This document shows, one piece after another, positions 1 to 6,134 of a stretch of DNA of 48,855 nucleotides. Each line of letters begins with the position of its first letter. Within the stretch, counting starts at the first letter, position 1. Origin of the DNA: Burkholderiales bacterium (GTDB taxonomy: Bacteria; Pseudomonadota; Gammaproteobacteria; Burkholderiales; JAEUOS01); the NCBI GenBank assembly GCA_016790695.1, contig JAEUOS010000147.1:1-48855 (forward strand), in the 5' to 3' direction. The translations under genes and the position numbers were made by a program. The notes beneath the pieces were generated by a model, which saw only the letters and a list, made by a program, of their open reading frames with translations, did not search any database and was not told the DNA's origin.

Positions 1-211
1 CGCGCCGCCGCGCCTGCCCGACGCCCTGACCGCCCAGTTGCGCGCGACGCTGGCGAAGATCGCGGCCGAGCCGGAGTTCAAGTCGTTCCTGGAGGCGCAG
101 GGCTCGGAGCCCCAGCCAAGCGAGACGCCGGAGGCGTTCGTATCCTACTACCGGAGCGCCCTGACGCGCGAGGCGGAACTGGTGAAGAAGCTCGACCTCA
201 AGCTGCCCTGA
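1..211 (+). CDS. Bug/TctC-family solute-binding protein, C-terminal fragment (5' end outside window)
   Basis: The frame is open from base 2 to the TGA at 209-211 and encodes about 69 residues. The pattern is the C-terminal lobe of Bug (tripartite tricarboxylate receptor) periplasmic proteins: a helix with LRATLAKIAAEPEFKSFL, then a G-S-E-P turn, then TPEAFVSYYRS and a closing helix ending KLDLKLP. In most family members the last helix contains a Trp before the val-val pair; here that stretch is EAELVKK, so the match is good but not perfect. Such proteins capture organic acids in the periplasm. The substrate cannot be told, and the start and signal peptide lie to the left of the window. Confidence 0.75.
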   Translation, partial: APPRLPDALTAQLRATLAKIAAEPEFKSFLEAQGSEPQPSETPEAFVSYYRSALTREAELVKKLDLKLP

Positions 212-330
212 CGCGATCGCCGACGGTGTGACGTCCTGCCCGCCGAGGCTGTCCGGCCGCTGACTCCGGGACTTCCCATCGACCAACCGCTGCGGGGGCC
301 CGTGGCGACGATGCCGGTGCTCGAAGCTGC

Positions 331-359
331 TTGATGAATCTATTTCCTTACTTTATAGT
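331..359 (+). promoter_or_regulatory. vapBC promoter
   Basis: A sigma70-type promoter is visible: TTGATG at 331-336, a 17-base spacer, and TATAGT at 354-359. It is one of the few AT-rich stretches in the window and lies about 30 bases before the vapB ATG. The -10 element overlaps the inverted repeat at 344-365, as expected if the antitoxin complex represses its own operon. Confidence 0.7.
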
Positions 360-365
360 AAGGAA
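344..365. promoter_or_regulatory. Inverted repeat, probable VapBC operator
   Basis: Perfect 9-base arms TTCCTTACT (344-352) and AGTAAGGAA (357-365) are separated by TTAT. The repeat covers the spacer end and -10 of the promoter and ends 22 bases before the vapB start. AbrB-fold antitoxins of VapBC pairs normally bind palindromes placed like this for autoregulation. Binding here is inferred. Confidence 0.65.
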
Positions 366-387
366 TTTGCATACGCTAACGGAAACC

Positions 388-624
388 ATGGCCACCGCCA
401 CGCTCACCAGCAAGGGGCAAGTCACCATTCCCGCCGATGTCCGGCAGCGTCTGGGCCTGGAGTCGGGCGACCGGATCGAATTCATCGAGCTGGACGGCGG
501 CTACGCGATCAAGCCGGCGATTGACGATGTGCGCTCGCTCAAGGGCTTGCTGCGCAAGCCTGCCAAGCCGGTCAGCATCGAGGACATGAATGCCGCGATC
601 CGCGCACGCGGGGCGGGTCGGTGA
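388..624 (+). CDS. vapB: AbrB/MazE-type antitoxin VapB
   Basis: A 78-residue protein with an N-terminal swapped-hairpin AbrB DNA-binding domain: TLTSKGQVTIPADVRQRLGL at about residues 5-24, then a GDRIEF strand. The C-terminal 30 residues (LKGLLRKPAKPVSIEDMNAA) are the usual toxin-wrapping tail. I chose ATG 388 over the in-frame GTG/TTG codons upstream because the AbrB domain begins there, GGAA precedes it, and earlier starts would lie inside the promoter. It should neutralise the VapC encoded next and repress the operon through the repeat at 344-365. The stop overlaps the toxin start by four bases (GTGA), indicating translational coupling. Confidence 0.9.
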   Translation: MATATLTSKGQVTIPADVRQRLGLESGDRIEFIELDGGYAIKPAIDDVRSLKGLLRKPAKPVSIEDMNAAIRARGAGR

Positions 625-1007
625 TTGGTCTTGATACCAATATCCTGGTGCGCTACATCGCACAGGACGACAAGGTACAGTCCGCGCGCGCGACTGCCTT
701 GATCGAAAACGAATGCAGCGCGGCGAATCCGGGCTATGTGGGGCTGGTGGTGCTGGCCGAACTGGTGTGGGTAAGCGAGAGCCGCTATGGCGCCACACGG
801 CGGGAGGTTGCGGAAATCGTGCGCAGGGTGTTGAGCATCCGCCAGCTGGTGGTGCAGGAGGCGGAAATTGCCTGGAAGGCGCTGCGCATGTTCGAGGGCG
901 GCAAGGCCGACTTCGCGGATTGCCTGATCGAACGCACGGCGGCCGGCGCCGGCTGTACCCGCACCGCGACGTTCGACAAGCGTGCCGGGATGACGCTGCT
1001 GGTTTGA
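621..1007 (+). CDS. vapC: PIN-domain ribonuclease toxin VapC
   Basis: A 128-residue PIN domain with a GTG start overlapping the vapB stop. The acidic Mg-binding set is present: Asp5 in GLDTNILVRY, Glu47 in LAELVW, Asp97/Asp100 in KADFADCLI and Asp119 in ATFDKRA. Length and order are standard for VapC. Family members are Mg-dependent RNases that cut tRNA or rRNA and arrest growth when VapB is degraded. The protein appears intact, with no missing active-site residue. The pair lies between unrelated catabolic genes and may have arrived as a small addictive module. Confidence 0.92.
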   Translation: MIGLDTNILVRYIAQDDKVQSARATALIENECSAANPGYVGLVVLAELVWVSESRYGATRREVAEIVRRVLSIRQLVVQEAEIAWKALRMFEGGKADFADCLIERTAAGAGCTRTATFDKRAGMTLLV

Positions 1008-1107
1008 GCAACTGGAAAGGCGCCTGGCGCGCCCGCGCAGCGTCAGTTGGCTCCGAGCGATTGCGCCATTCTCGAAACTGCCGTCCCCCGCCAGAGCGAG
1101 CGGCGCT

Positions 1108-1125
1108 GAACGCGCGTTCGCGAAC
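1108..1125. repeat. Two overlapping perfect palindromes
   Basis: GAACGCGCGTTC (1108-1119) overlaps GTTCGCGAAC (1116-1125). They lie in the 142-base gap between the end of vapC and the end of the converging deacetylase gene. Function is unknown. They could help terminate convergent transcripts, but there is no T tract, and CG-rich palindromes arise easily at this base composition. Confidence 0.3.
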
Positions 1126-1149
1126 CGGGGCGAAACACGCCCGGCGCCC

Positions 1150-2079
1150 TCAGGCGGGTTTCTGCGCGCGCCAGGCGTCGACGATCTCGCTGCCGGTGGC
1201 CGGCCACACGCCGCGCCGCGACAGCATGTGGTCGAGCGCCTTCTCCAGGGCGCCGATGCGGAACGGCTGGCCGATGATCCACGGGTGCAGCGAGATCGCC
1301 ATCACGCGGCCGCCGCCTTCCGCCGACTCGCTGAACAGCACGTCGAACTGGTCGACCAGCGCATCGGTGAAGTCGTCCTCGGTGTGGTGGTTGTTGATGA
1401 GAATCTGGTAGTCGTCGATGTCGCAGGGATGCGGCATCGCGGTGATCGCGCCGGACGGCGTGGCAAAGGCGTACGGCATGTCGTCGTTGACCCAGTCGCA
1501 CAGGTAGTCGCAGCCGGCGGCGGCCACCAGGTCGGGGGTCGCGTAGGACTCCGACTTCGCCGGCGACAGCCAGCCGCGCACCTTCTGGCCCGATGCGCGG
1601 CGCAGGATGTCGAGCGTGGTGGTGACGAGGCGCTGCTCTTCTCCGGCCGGCAGCCCTTCGTAGTGCAGGTGGTCCATGTCCAGGCCGTTGGCGAGGATCT
1701 CCCAGCCCTGCGCGACGCAGGCCGAGACCAGTGCCGGGTAGCGCACCGCCACCGCGGCGTTCATCGCCACCGACGCCCTGATGCCGCGCGCGGCGAGCGA
1801 CTTCATGACGCGGAAGATGCCGACCCGGTTGCCGTAGTCGCGCAGCGTGTAGTGGCGCAGGTCGGGGTAGGAGGTGACCATCGCCCCCGGCGGCTTGAAC
1901 GGCTTGCCCTTCATGTCGAGCGGGAACCACTCGAGCGCCGGCACCACCCACAGGGCGACGCGCGCGCCGTTCGGCCACGCCACCTTCGGCCGCTCGTGCA
2001 GTTGCGACCACGCGTAGCGGTCGTGGTCCATGCCGTAGCGCCGCCTGGCGTACTGGAGGTAGCTGGCATCCATGCTCAT
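1150..2079 (-). CDS. PuuE-like polysaccharide deacetylase-family hydrolase (copy 1)
   Basis: A 309-residue NodB-like (beta/alpha)7 barrel of the PuuE/allantoinase branch. Visible blocks are WPNGARVALWVVPALEW (about 35-51), RDYGNRVGIFR (80-90), GWEILANGLDMDH (125-137) and LHPWIIGQPFR near the C terminus. The classical TFDDG metal motif is absent, as in PuuE. It is paralogous to the gene immediately upstream, but where that protein has SHG (His116) this one has ANG (Asn131). The ATG overlaps the upstream stop by four bases (ATGA). With the adjacent cysteine hydrolase it probably hydrolyses C-N bonds of a cyclic amide or ureide; the substrate is unknown. Confidence 0.85.
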   Translation of the reverse strand: MSMDASYLQYARRRYGMDHDRYAWSQLHERPKVAWPNGARVALWVVPALEWFPLDMKGKPFKPPGAMVTSYPDLRHYTLRDYGNRVGIFRVMKSLAARGIRASVAMNAAVAVRYPALVSACVAQGWEILANGLDMDHLHYEGLPAGEEQRLVTTTLDILRRASGQKVRGWLSPAKSESYATPDLVAAAGCDYLCDWVNDDMPYAFATPSGAITAMPHPCDIDDYQILINNHHTEDDFTDALVDQFDVLFSESAEGGGRVMAISLHPWIIGQPFRIGALEKALDHMLSRRGVWPATGSEIVDAWRAQKPA

Positions 2080-2996
2080 AGCGGCGCCTCCGCGACCGGA
2101 TGCGAGGCCTGCGCGAAGGCCTCGTAGTTGTGTTCCAGGAAATGCTGCGCGATCTCGCGCCCGGTGGCGAGCCAGACCTTGTCGTGGCCGCAGATGTAGT
2201 CGAGCGCCTCCTCGAAGGCCTTGATGCGGTAGGGCCAGCCGACCAGGTAGGGATGCAGCGGAATGCACATCACCGTGCCGGATTCGGCGCCCTCGGCGTA
2301 GAGCCGGTCGAACTGGCGCTTGAGGATGTCCGCATAGCGCCGCGGGCTCACCAGGTTGATGTTGTAGACGATGACGTCGTTCATCTCGAGCGAGTAGGGG
2401 ATCGAGACCAGGCGGCCCTGCCTGACCTTGACCGGTCCCGGCTGGTCGTCGTGGAACAGGTCGCAGACGTAGGTGAGCCCCATCTCCGCGACCAGGTCCA
2501 GGGTGCGGTCGGTGTAGGTGAGCGCCGGCGCCAGCCAGCCGTCGAGCTTCTGGCCGGTGTGCTTCCGGATGGTGTCGATCGAATCCTGGATCACCGCGCG
2601 TTCCTGCGCCTCGTCCATGTTGAACAGGTAGCGCGTGTTGTAGGTGCCGTGGCTGTAGAACTCCCAGCCGCGCTCGGCGCAGGCGGCGATGATCTCCGGA
2701 TGGTGCTCGCACATCGCGACGTTGAGCGAGACGCTGCCGCGCACGCCGCAGCGGTCCATCGCGTCCATCATGCGCTTGAAGCCGGCGCGGTTGCCGTAGT
2801 CGCGGTACGAGTAGTTGAGCACGTCCGGCTGCGGCCGCGCCCAGGCCGCGCGCGACGGGTTCTTCGGCGGGTCGAGCTCGTAGAACTCGATGTTGGGCGC
2901 CACCCAGAACGCGACGCGCGCGCCGTTCGGCCAGGAGATCTTCGGGCGCGTGCCGTCGTAGGGAAGGTAGTCGTAGAGACCGGGATCGCGTGCCAT
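2076..2996 (-). CDS. PuuE-like polysaccharide deacetylase-family hydrolase (copy 2)
   Basis: A 306-residue protein with the same fold and blocks as its neighbour: ISWPNGARVAFWVAPNIEF (about 20-38), RDYGNRAGFKRMM (65-77), WEFYSHGTYN (111-120, His116), GWLAPALTYTDRT, CDLFHDD and PLHPYLVGWPYR. Proteins of this group act on ureides and similar non-carbohydrate amides rather than chitin. It is the middle gene of a three-gene minus-strand operon. It begins 15 bases after the cysteine hydrolase ends and overlaps copy 1 by four bases. Two non-identical copies side by side suggest a hetero-oligomer or two successive hydrolytic steps. Confidence 0.87.
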   Translation of the reverse strand: MARDPGLYDYLPYDGTRPKISWPNGARVAFWVAPNIEFYELDPPKNPSRAAWARPQPDVLNYSYRDYGNRAGFKRMMDAMDRCGVRGSVSLNVAMCEHHPEIIAACAERGWEFYSHGTYNTRYLFNMDEAQERAVIQDSIDTIRKHTGQKLDGWLAPALTYTDRTLDLVAEMGLTYVCDLFHDDQPGPVKVRQGRLVSIPYSLEMNDVIVYNINLVSPRRYADILKRQFDRLYAEGAESGTVMCIPLHPYLVGWPYRIKAFEEALDYICGHDKVWLATGREIAQHFLEHNYEAFAQASHPVAEAPL

Positions 2997-3011
2997 CGCA
3001 AGCCTCCCGCG

Positions 3012-3689
3012 CTACGCCTGGTTGGCCGGCATCGCGGCCAGGTGCGCGAGCGCCTCGGCCACCGGGATCACGTCGCAGTACTTGAGCGCCATGTCGTAGA
3101 GGTTCGCGAAGTGCGGGCTCTCGTGCTTGTCGGCGGTGGTCTCCTCGGGCACGATGGTGCGGAAGCTGCGCTGCAGGCTGTCGACCGCGGTCGCGCGCAC
3201 GCAGCCCGAGGTCGAGCCGCCGGTGACGATCACCGTGTCGATCCGGTGGAAGGTGAACAGCGAGCCCAGGTTGGTCTCGAAGAACGCCGAGGCCATGCGC
3301 TTGTTGATGATGATGTCGCGCTGCCGGTCGATCACGAGGCGGTCGTCGAACTCGCTGCGCCGCGATCCGACCTTGATGTTCTGCAGCGAGTCCGGCGTGT
3401 TGGTGCGCGTGCCCCAGACGCCGCAGTCCTCGCCCGAGTCCATGTAGGCGACATAGGTCCAGACCACGGGGAAGCCCTTCGCGCGCATCGCCGCGGCGAG
3501 CTGGTTGACGTAGTCGATCTGCCGCGGGTCGGTCTCGTAGGCGGTGACGAACTCGCCGACGTTGGTGTAGGCCTTCTGCAGGTCGACGTTGATGAGTGCC
3601 GGCCGCGCGCCGAAGCCGAAGCGCTTGCGCGTCGGGTTCTTCTTGACGTCCTCGAAAAGCTGCCGGGCGGTCTTGTTCGATTGCTCCAT
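3012..3689 (-). CDS. Isochorismatase-family cysteine amidohydrolase
   Basis: A 225-residue cysteine hydrolase with the full triad: Asp36 (INVDLQKAY), Lys130 (INKRMASAFFETNL) and Cys163 (GGSTSGCVRATA), plus the usual cis-peptide GGS before the Cys. Length and the N-terminal extension (ARQLFEDVKKNPTRKR) resemble N-carbamoylsarcosine amidases and maleamate amidases more than true isochorismatases. The expected reaction is hydrolysis of an amide or carbamoyl group with release of ammonia. It is the first gene of the operon with two PuuE-like deacetylases, which supports a ureide, imide or carbamoyl substrate. The ATG at 3689 is preceded by AGGAAG. Confidence 0.9.
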   Translation of the reverse strand: MEQSNKTARQLFEDVKKNPTRKRFGFGARPALINVDLQKAYTNVGEFVTAYETDPRQIDYVNQLAAAMRAKGFPVVWTYVAYMDSGEDCGVWGTRTNTPDSLQNIKVGSRRSEFDDRLVIDRQRDIIINKRMASAFFETNLGSLFTFHRIDTVIVTGGSTSGCVRATAVDSLQRSFRTIVPEETTADKHESPHFANLYDMALKYCDVIPVAEALAHLAAMPANQA

Positions 3690-3731
3690 GGCGTGGGTCT
3701 TCCTGTGTCAGCAGGTTGCGGGGCCGCGCGC

Positions 3732-3747
3732 CGTCCGGCGACGGACG
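3732..3747. terminator. Small hairpin between the TonB-like gene and the hydrolase operon
   Basis: CGTCCG (3732-3737), loop GCGA, CGGACG (3742-3747). It lies just past the stop of the TonB-like gene and upstream of the hydrolase operon, both on the minus strand. There is no T run, so it would act only as a weak or Rho-assisted terminator, or as a leader hairpin of the operon. Confidence 0.3.
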
Positions 3748-3760
3748 ATCGCGCAAACCC

Positions 3761-4159
3761 TCATTTTGCACCCTCGCGGCGCGGCGGCCGGAAATTCAGG
3801 GTGATGTGCGTTTCGTAGCGGGCGGGCTTGCCGTTGCGCACCGCCGGCGCGAAGCGGAACTCGGGCGCGGCGGCGTTGACCACGGCATCGAACAGCAGCG
3901 GCGGGTCGGACTCGATGATGCGGTACCGCTCCGGCACGCCGTCCTCGCCGACCAGGAAGGCGACGACCACCGTGCCCTCGCGGCCGCGGCGCTCGGCTTC
4001 GACCGGATACGGCAGCGGCGGCTGGTGCGTGACCGGCGCGCCGATCGCGAACGGCAGGCCGGTGAAGATCGACGCGCGGTCGGCGCCGCCGGCGACGGCC
4101 GGCAGCAGCGCCGCGACGGCGAACGCCATCAGGCAGGCGATGCGACGCGCGCCGGGCAC
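3761..4159 (-). CDS. Small periplasmic TonB C-terminal-domain protein
   Basis: A 132-residue protein with an N-terminal signal segment (RRIACLMAFAVAALLPAVAGG) and a single TonB_C domain: YPVEAERRGREGTVVVAFLV, DGVPERYRI, then FRFAPAVRNGKPARYETHITLNF. It lacks the Pro-rich spacer and the His-containing anchor of true TonB, so it is not a conventional energy transducer. I chose the GTG start at 4159 because it follows the Bug stop by one base (TGA-A-GTG), has AAGGTGG upstream, and supplies the basic n-region of the signal. A later ATG would start inside the hydrophobic core. Coupling to a Bug gene is uncommon; the role is unknown. Confidence 0.7.
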   Translation of the reverse strand: MPGARRIACLMAFAVAALLPAVAGGADRASIFTGLPFAIGAPVTHQPPLPYPVEAERRGREGTVVVAFLVGEDGVPERYRIIESDPPLLFDAVVNAAAPEFRFAPAVRNGKPARYETHITLNFRPPRREGAK

Positions 4160-4160
4160 T

Positions 4161-5153
4161 TCAGTCCACCTTCGCCCCGCTCGCCCGGACCACCTGCGCC
4201 CACTTGGCGATCTCGCGCTGCACATGGGCGGCAAATTCGGCCGGCGTCGAGCCCACCGGCTCGGCGCCAAGGCCCGCCAGGCGCTCGCGCACGTCCGCCA
4301 GGCGCAGGATGCGCTGCACCTCGGCGGCGAGCTTGTCGACGACGGGGCGCGGCGTGCCCTTGGGCGCGAACAGGCCCGACCAGGCGTCGGCATAGAAGCC
4401 CGGGTAGCCGCTTTCGGCGATGGTCGGCAGTTCCGGCGCCGCGGCCGAGCGCTTCTGGCTGGTCAGCGCGAGCGCGCGCAGCCGCCCCGCGCGGACATGC
4501 GGCAATGCCGAGGGCAGGCCGTCCATCATCACCTGCACCTGGCCGCCGATCAGGTCCGCCACCGCCGGCGCGCTGCCGCGATAGGGGATGTGCACCATGA
4601 AGATGCCGGCCTCGCGCTTGAGCATCTCCATGCCGAGATGCGCGGCGGTCCCGCTGCCCAGCGACGCGTAGTCGAGCCGCCCGGGCTGCGCCTTGGCCAG
4701 CGCGACGAATTCCCTGAGCGTGGCGGCCTTGACCGACGGGTGTACCACCACGACGTTGGGCACCACCGCGACCTGGGTGATCGCCTCGAAGTCCTTCACC
4801 GGGTCATAGGGCATCTTCGCGTACAGCGAGATGTTGATCGCATGCGAACCGGTGACGCCCATGACCAGCGTGTAGCCGTCGGCGGGCGACTTGGCGACGA
4901 CATCCGAGCCGACGTTGCCGCCGGCGCCACCGCGGTTCTCGATGACGACGGGCTGCTTCCAGGCGGCACCCAGCTTGTCGGCGATGGCGCGCGCGGCGAT
5001 GTCGGTGGCGCCGCCGGCGGGAAACGGCACGACGATGCGGATCTGCCGGGACGGGTAGGCGTCCGCCGTCTGCGCGTGCGGCGCAGCGCTGGCCAGCGCG
5101 ACGGTGGCGACTACAATTGCCCGCGCGCAGCAGGCGGTGAAGGCAGATTTCAT
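4161..5153 (-). CDS. Bug/TctC-family periplasmic solute-binding protein
   Basis: A 330-residue protein with a signal peptide ending near SAAPHAQ and the Bug landmarks YPSRQIRIVVPFPAGGATDI, ENRGGAGGNVG, SPADGYTLVMG, LDYASLGSGTAAHL, VHIPYRGSAPAVADLIGG and a C-terminal EIAKWAQVVRASG. Such receptors bind carboxylates or other small organics and deliver them to TctAB-type or other transporters; none is nearby. The ATG at 5153 is preceded by GAGGAA at six bases. Its start codon overlaps that of the divergent methyltransferase (shared CATG). It is followed one base later by the TonB-like gene, so the two are probably co-transcribed. Confidence 0.92.
   Translation of the reverse strand: MKSAFTACCARAIVVATVALASAAPHAQTADAYPSRQIRIVVPFPAGGATDIAARAIADKLGAAWKQPVVIENRGGAGGNVGSDVVAKSPADGYTLVMGVTGSHAINISLYAKMPYDPVKDFEAITQVAVVPNVVVVHPSVKAATLREFVALAKAQPGRLDYASLGSGTAAHLGMEMLKREAGIFMVHIPYRGSAPAVADLIGGQVQVMMDGLPSALPHVRAGRLRALALTSQKRSAAAPELPTIAESGYPGFYADAWSGLFAPKGTPRPVVDKLAAEVQRILRLADVRERLAGLGAEPVGSTPAEFAAHVQREIAKWAQVVRASGAKVD
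5112..5117 (+). promoter_or_regulatory. Candidate -10 element for the methyltransferase gene
   Basis: TACAAT matches the sigma70 -10 consensus at five of six positions in an otherwise GC-rich stretch. The -35 at the correct spacing (CTGGCC) is weak. A transcript starting near 5124 would have a leader of about 28 bases containing GAAGG (5139-5143), eight bases before ATG 5152. This supports the long form of the methyltransferase. Confidence 0.4.
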
Positions 5154-6114
5154 GACGCATTCCTCGTTACGGGACTGGCAGGCACGCCGTCGCGCCTGCC
5201 TTGCGGCCATCGGCGGTGGCGCAGTTGGCGCCGCCGGGTTTGCCTGGCCGGCGCTCGCCTCCCAGGGTAGCCTCGCCGCCGGCGTGCCCAGCCGCACCGC
5301 GCTGGCGGCGGCGATGCATCGCGCCGCCCACCAAGTCTACGACCATCCGCTGGTGTTCGACGATCCGCTCGCGCTGCCGATTCTCGACCCCGCGGCCAGC
5401 GCCGCGCTGCGCGCCGATCGACTCGACATGCGCGCGCCGAACCCGATGCGGGCATACATCGTCTGGCGCGCGCGCGCCGCCGAGGACGCGCTGGCGGCAG
5501 CGGTGCGGCGCGGGGTCCGCCAGTATCTGGTGCTCGGCGCGGGGCTCGATACCTTCGCCTATCGCAGCCGCTTCGGCGAAGCGCTGCGCGTCTTCGAGGT
5601 CGACCATCCGGCCACCCAGGCCTGGAAGCGGGAGCGCCTGGCGGCCGCGTCGATCGCGCTGCCGCGCGGTCTCACCTTCGCGCCGGTCGATTTCGAACGC
5701 GAAACCCTGGCCGCGGGCCTCGCGCGCGCCGGCTTCCGTGCCGAGGCGCCGGCGTTCGTTTCGCTGCTCGGCGTGGTGATGTATCTGACGCCGGCGGCGG
5801 CGCGCGCGACGTTCCGGGCGGTGGCCGCGCTCTCGCGCGGCAGCGAGCTGATCCTCGACCACGGGGTGCCGGATGCCATGCTGGGCGAGGACGAGCGCGT
5901 CGCGCGTGCGCGTCTGGCGCGCAGGGTGGCGGCGATCGGCGAGCCCTGGATCAACTGGTACGCGCCCGACGATCTGGCCGCGCAATTGCGCGCCGACGGT
6001 TTCGTGCGCACCGAATCGCTCGATCCGGTCGCGGGCCAGGCGCGCTATTTCGGCGGACGCGCGGATAACCTGCGCCTGGGCGGCGGCGGCTACCTGATGC
6101 ATGCCGCGACCTGA
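5152..6114 (+). CDS. Class I SAM-dependent methyltransferase (TIGR00027/LCM-like) with Tat-like leader
   Basis: A 320-residue protein. From about residue 46 it follows the TIGR00027 (leucine carboxyl methyltransferase-like) family: SRTALAAAMHRAAHQ, DDPLALPIL, the SAM-binding strand QYLVLGAGLDTFAYR, then VFEVDHP and SLLGVVMYLTPAA. Family members usually begin close to the SRTA block. Here about 45 extra residues precede it, with RRRACLAAIGGG, a hydrophobic core and an ALAS site, resembling a twin-arginine export signal. GAAGG at eight bases and an upstream TACAAT favour ATG 5152; GTG 5284 would give a conventional leaderless protein. The methyl acceptor is unknown. Confidence 0.78.
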   Translation: MTHSSLRDWQARRRACLAAIGGGAVGAAGFAWPALASQGSLAAGVPSRTALAAAMHRAAHQVYDHPLVFDDPLALPILDPAASAALRADRLDMRAPNPMRAYIVWRARAAEDALAAAVRRGVRQYLVLGAGLDTFAYRSRFGEALRVFEVDHPATQAWKRERLAAASIALPRGLTFAPVDFERETLAAGLARAGFRAEAPAFVSLLGVVMYLTPAAARATFRAVAALSRGSELILDHGVPDAMLGEDERVARARLARRVAAIGEPWINWYAPDDLAAQLRADGFVRTESLDPVAGQARYFGGRADNLRLGGGGYLMHAAT

Positions 6115-6134
6115 CCCCGCCCGTCAGGGGTCAG
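6111..6134. terminator. Bidirectional hairpin covering both convergent stop codons
   Basis: CTGACCCC (6111-6118) and GGGGTCAG (6127-6134) form a perfect 8-base stem with an 8-base loop. The methyltransferase TGA (6112-6114) lies in the left arm and the TGA of the convergent MmgE/PrpD-like gene (6131-6133, read on the minus strand) lies in the right arm. There is no T tract in either direction. Confidence 0.5.

Noticed and set aside
1150..3771. An apparently single 873-codon minus-strand frame suggesting a fused protein
   Set aside because: The deacetylase N terminus and the ATGA overlap at 2076-2079 mark separate genes. The upstream part of the long frame is an out-of-frame reading of the second deacetylase and hydrolase.
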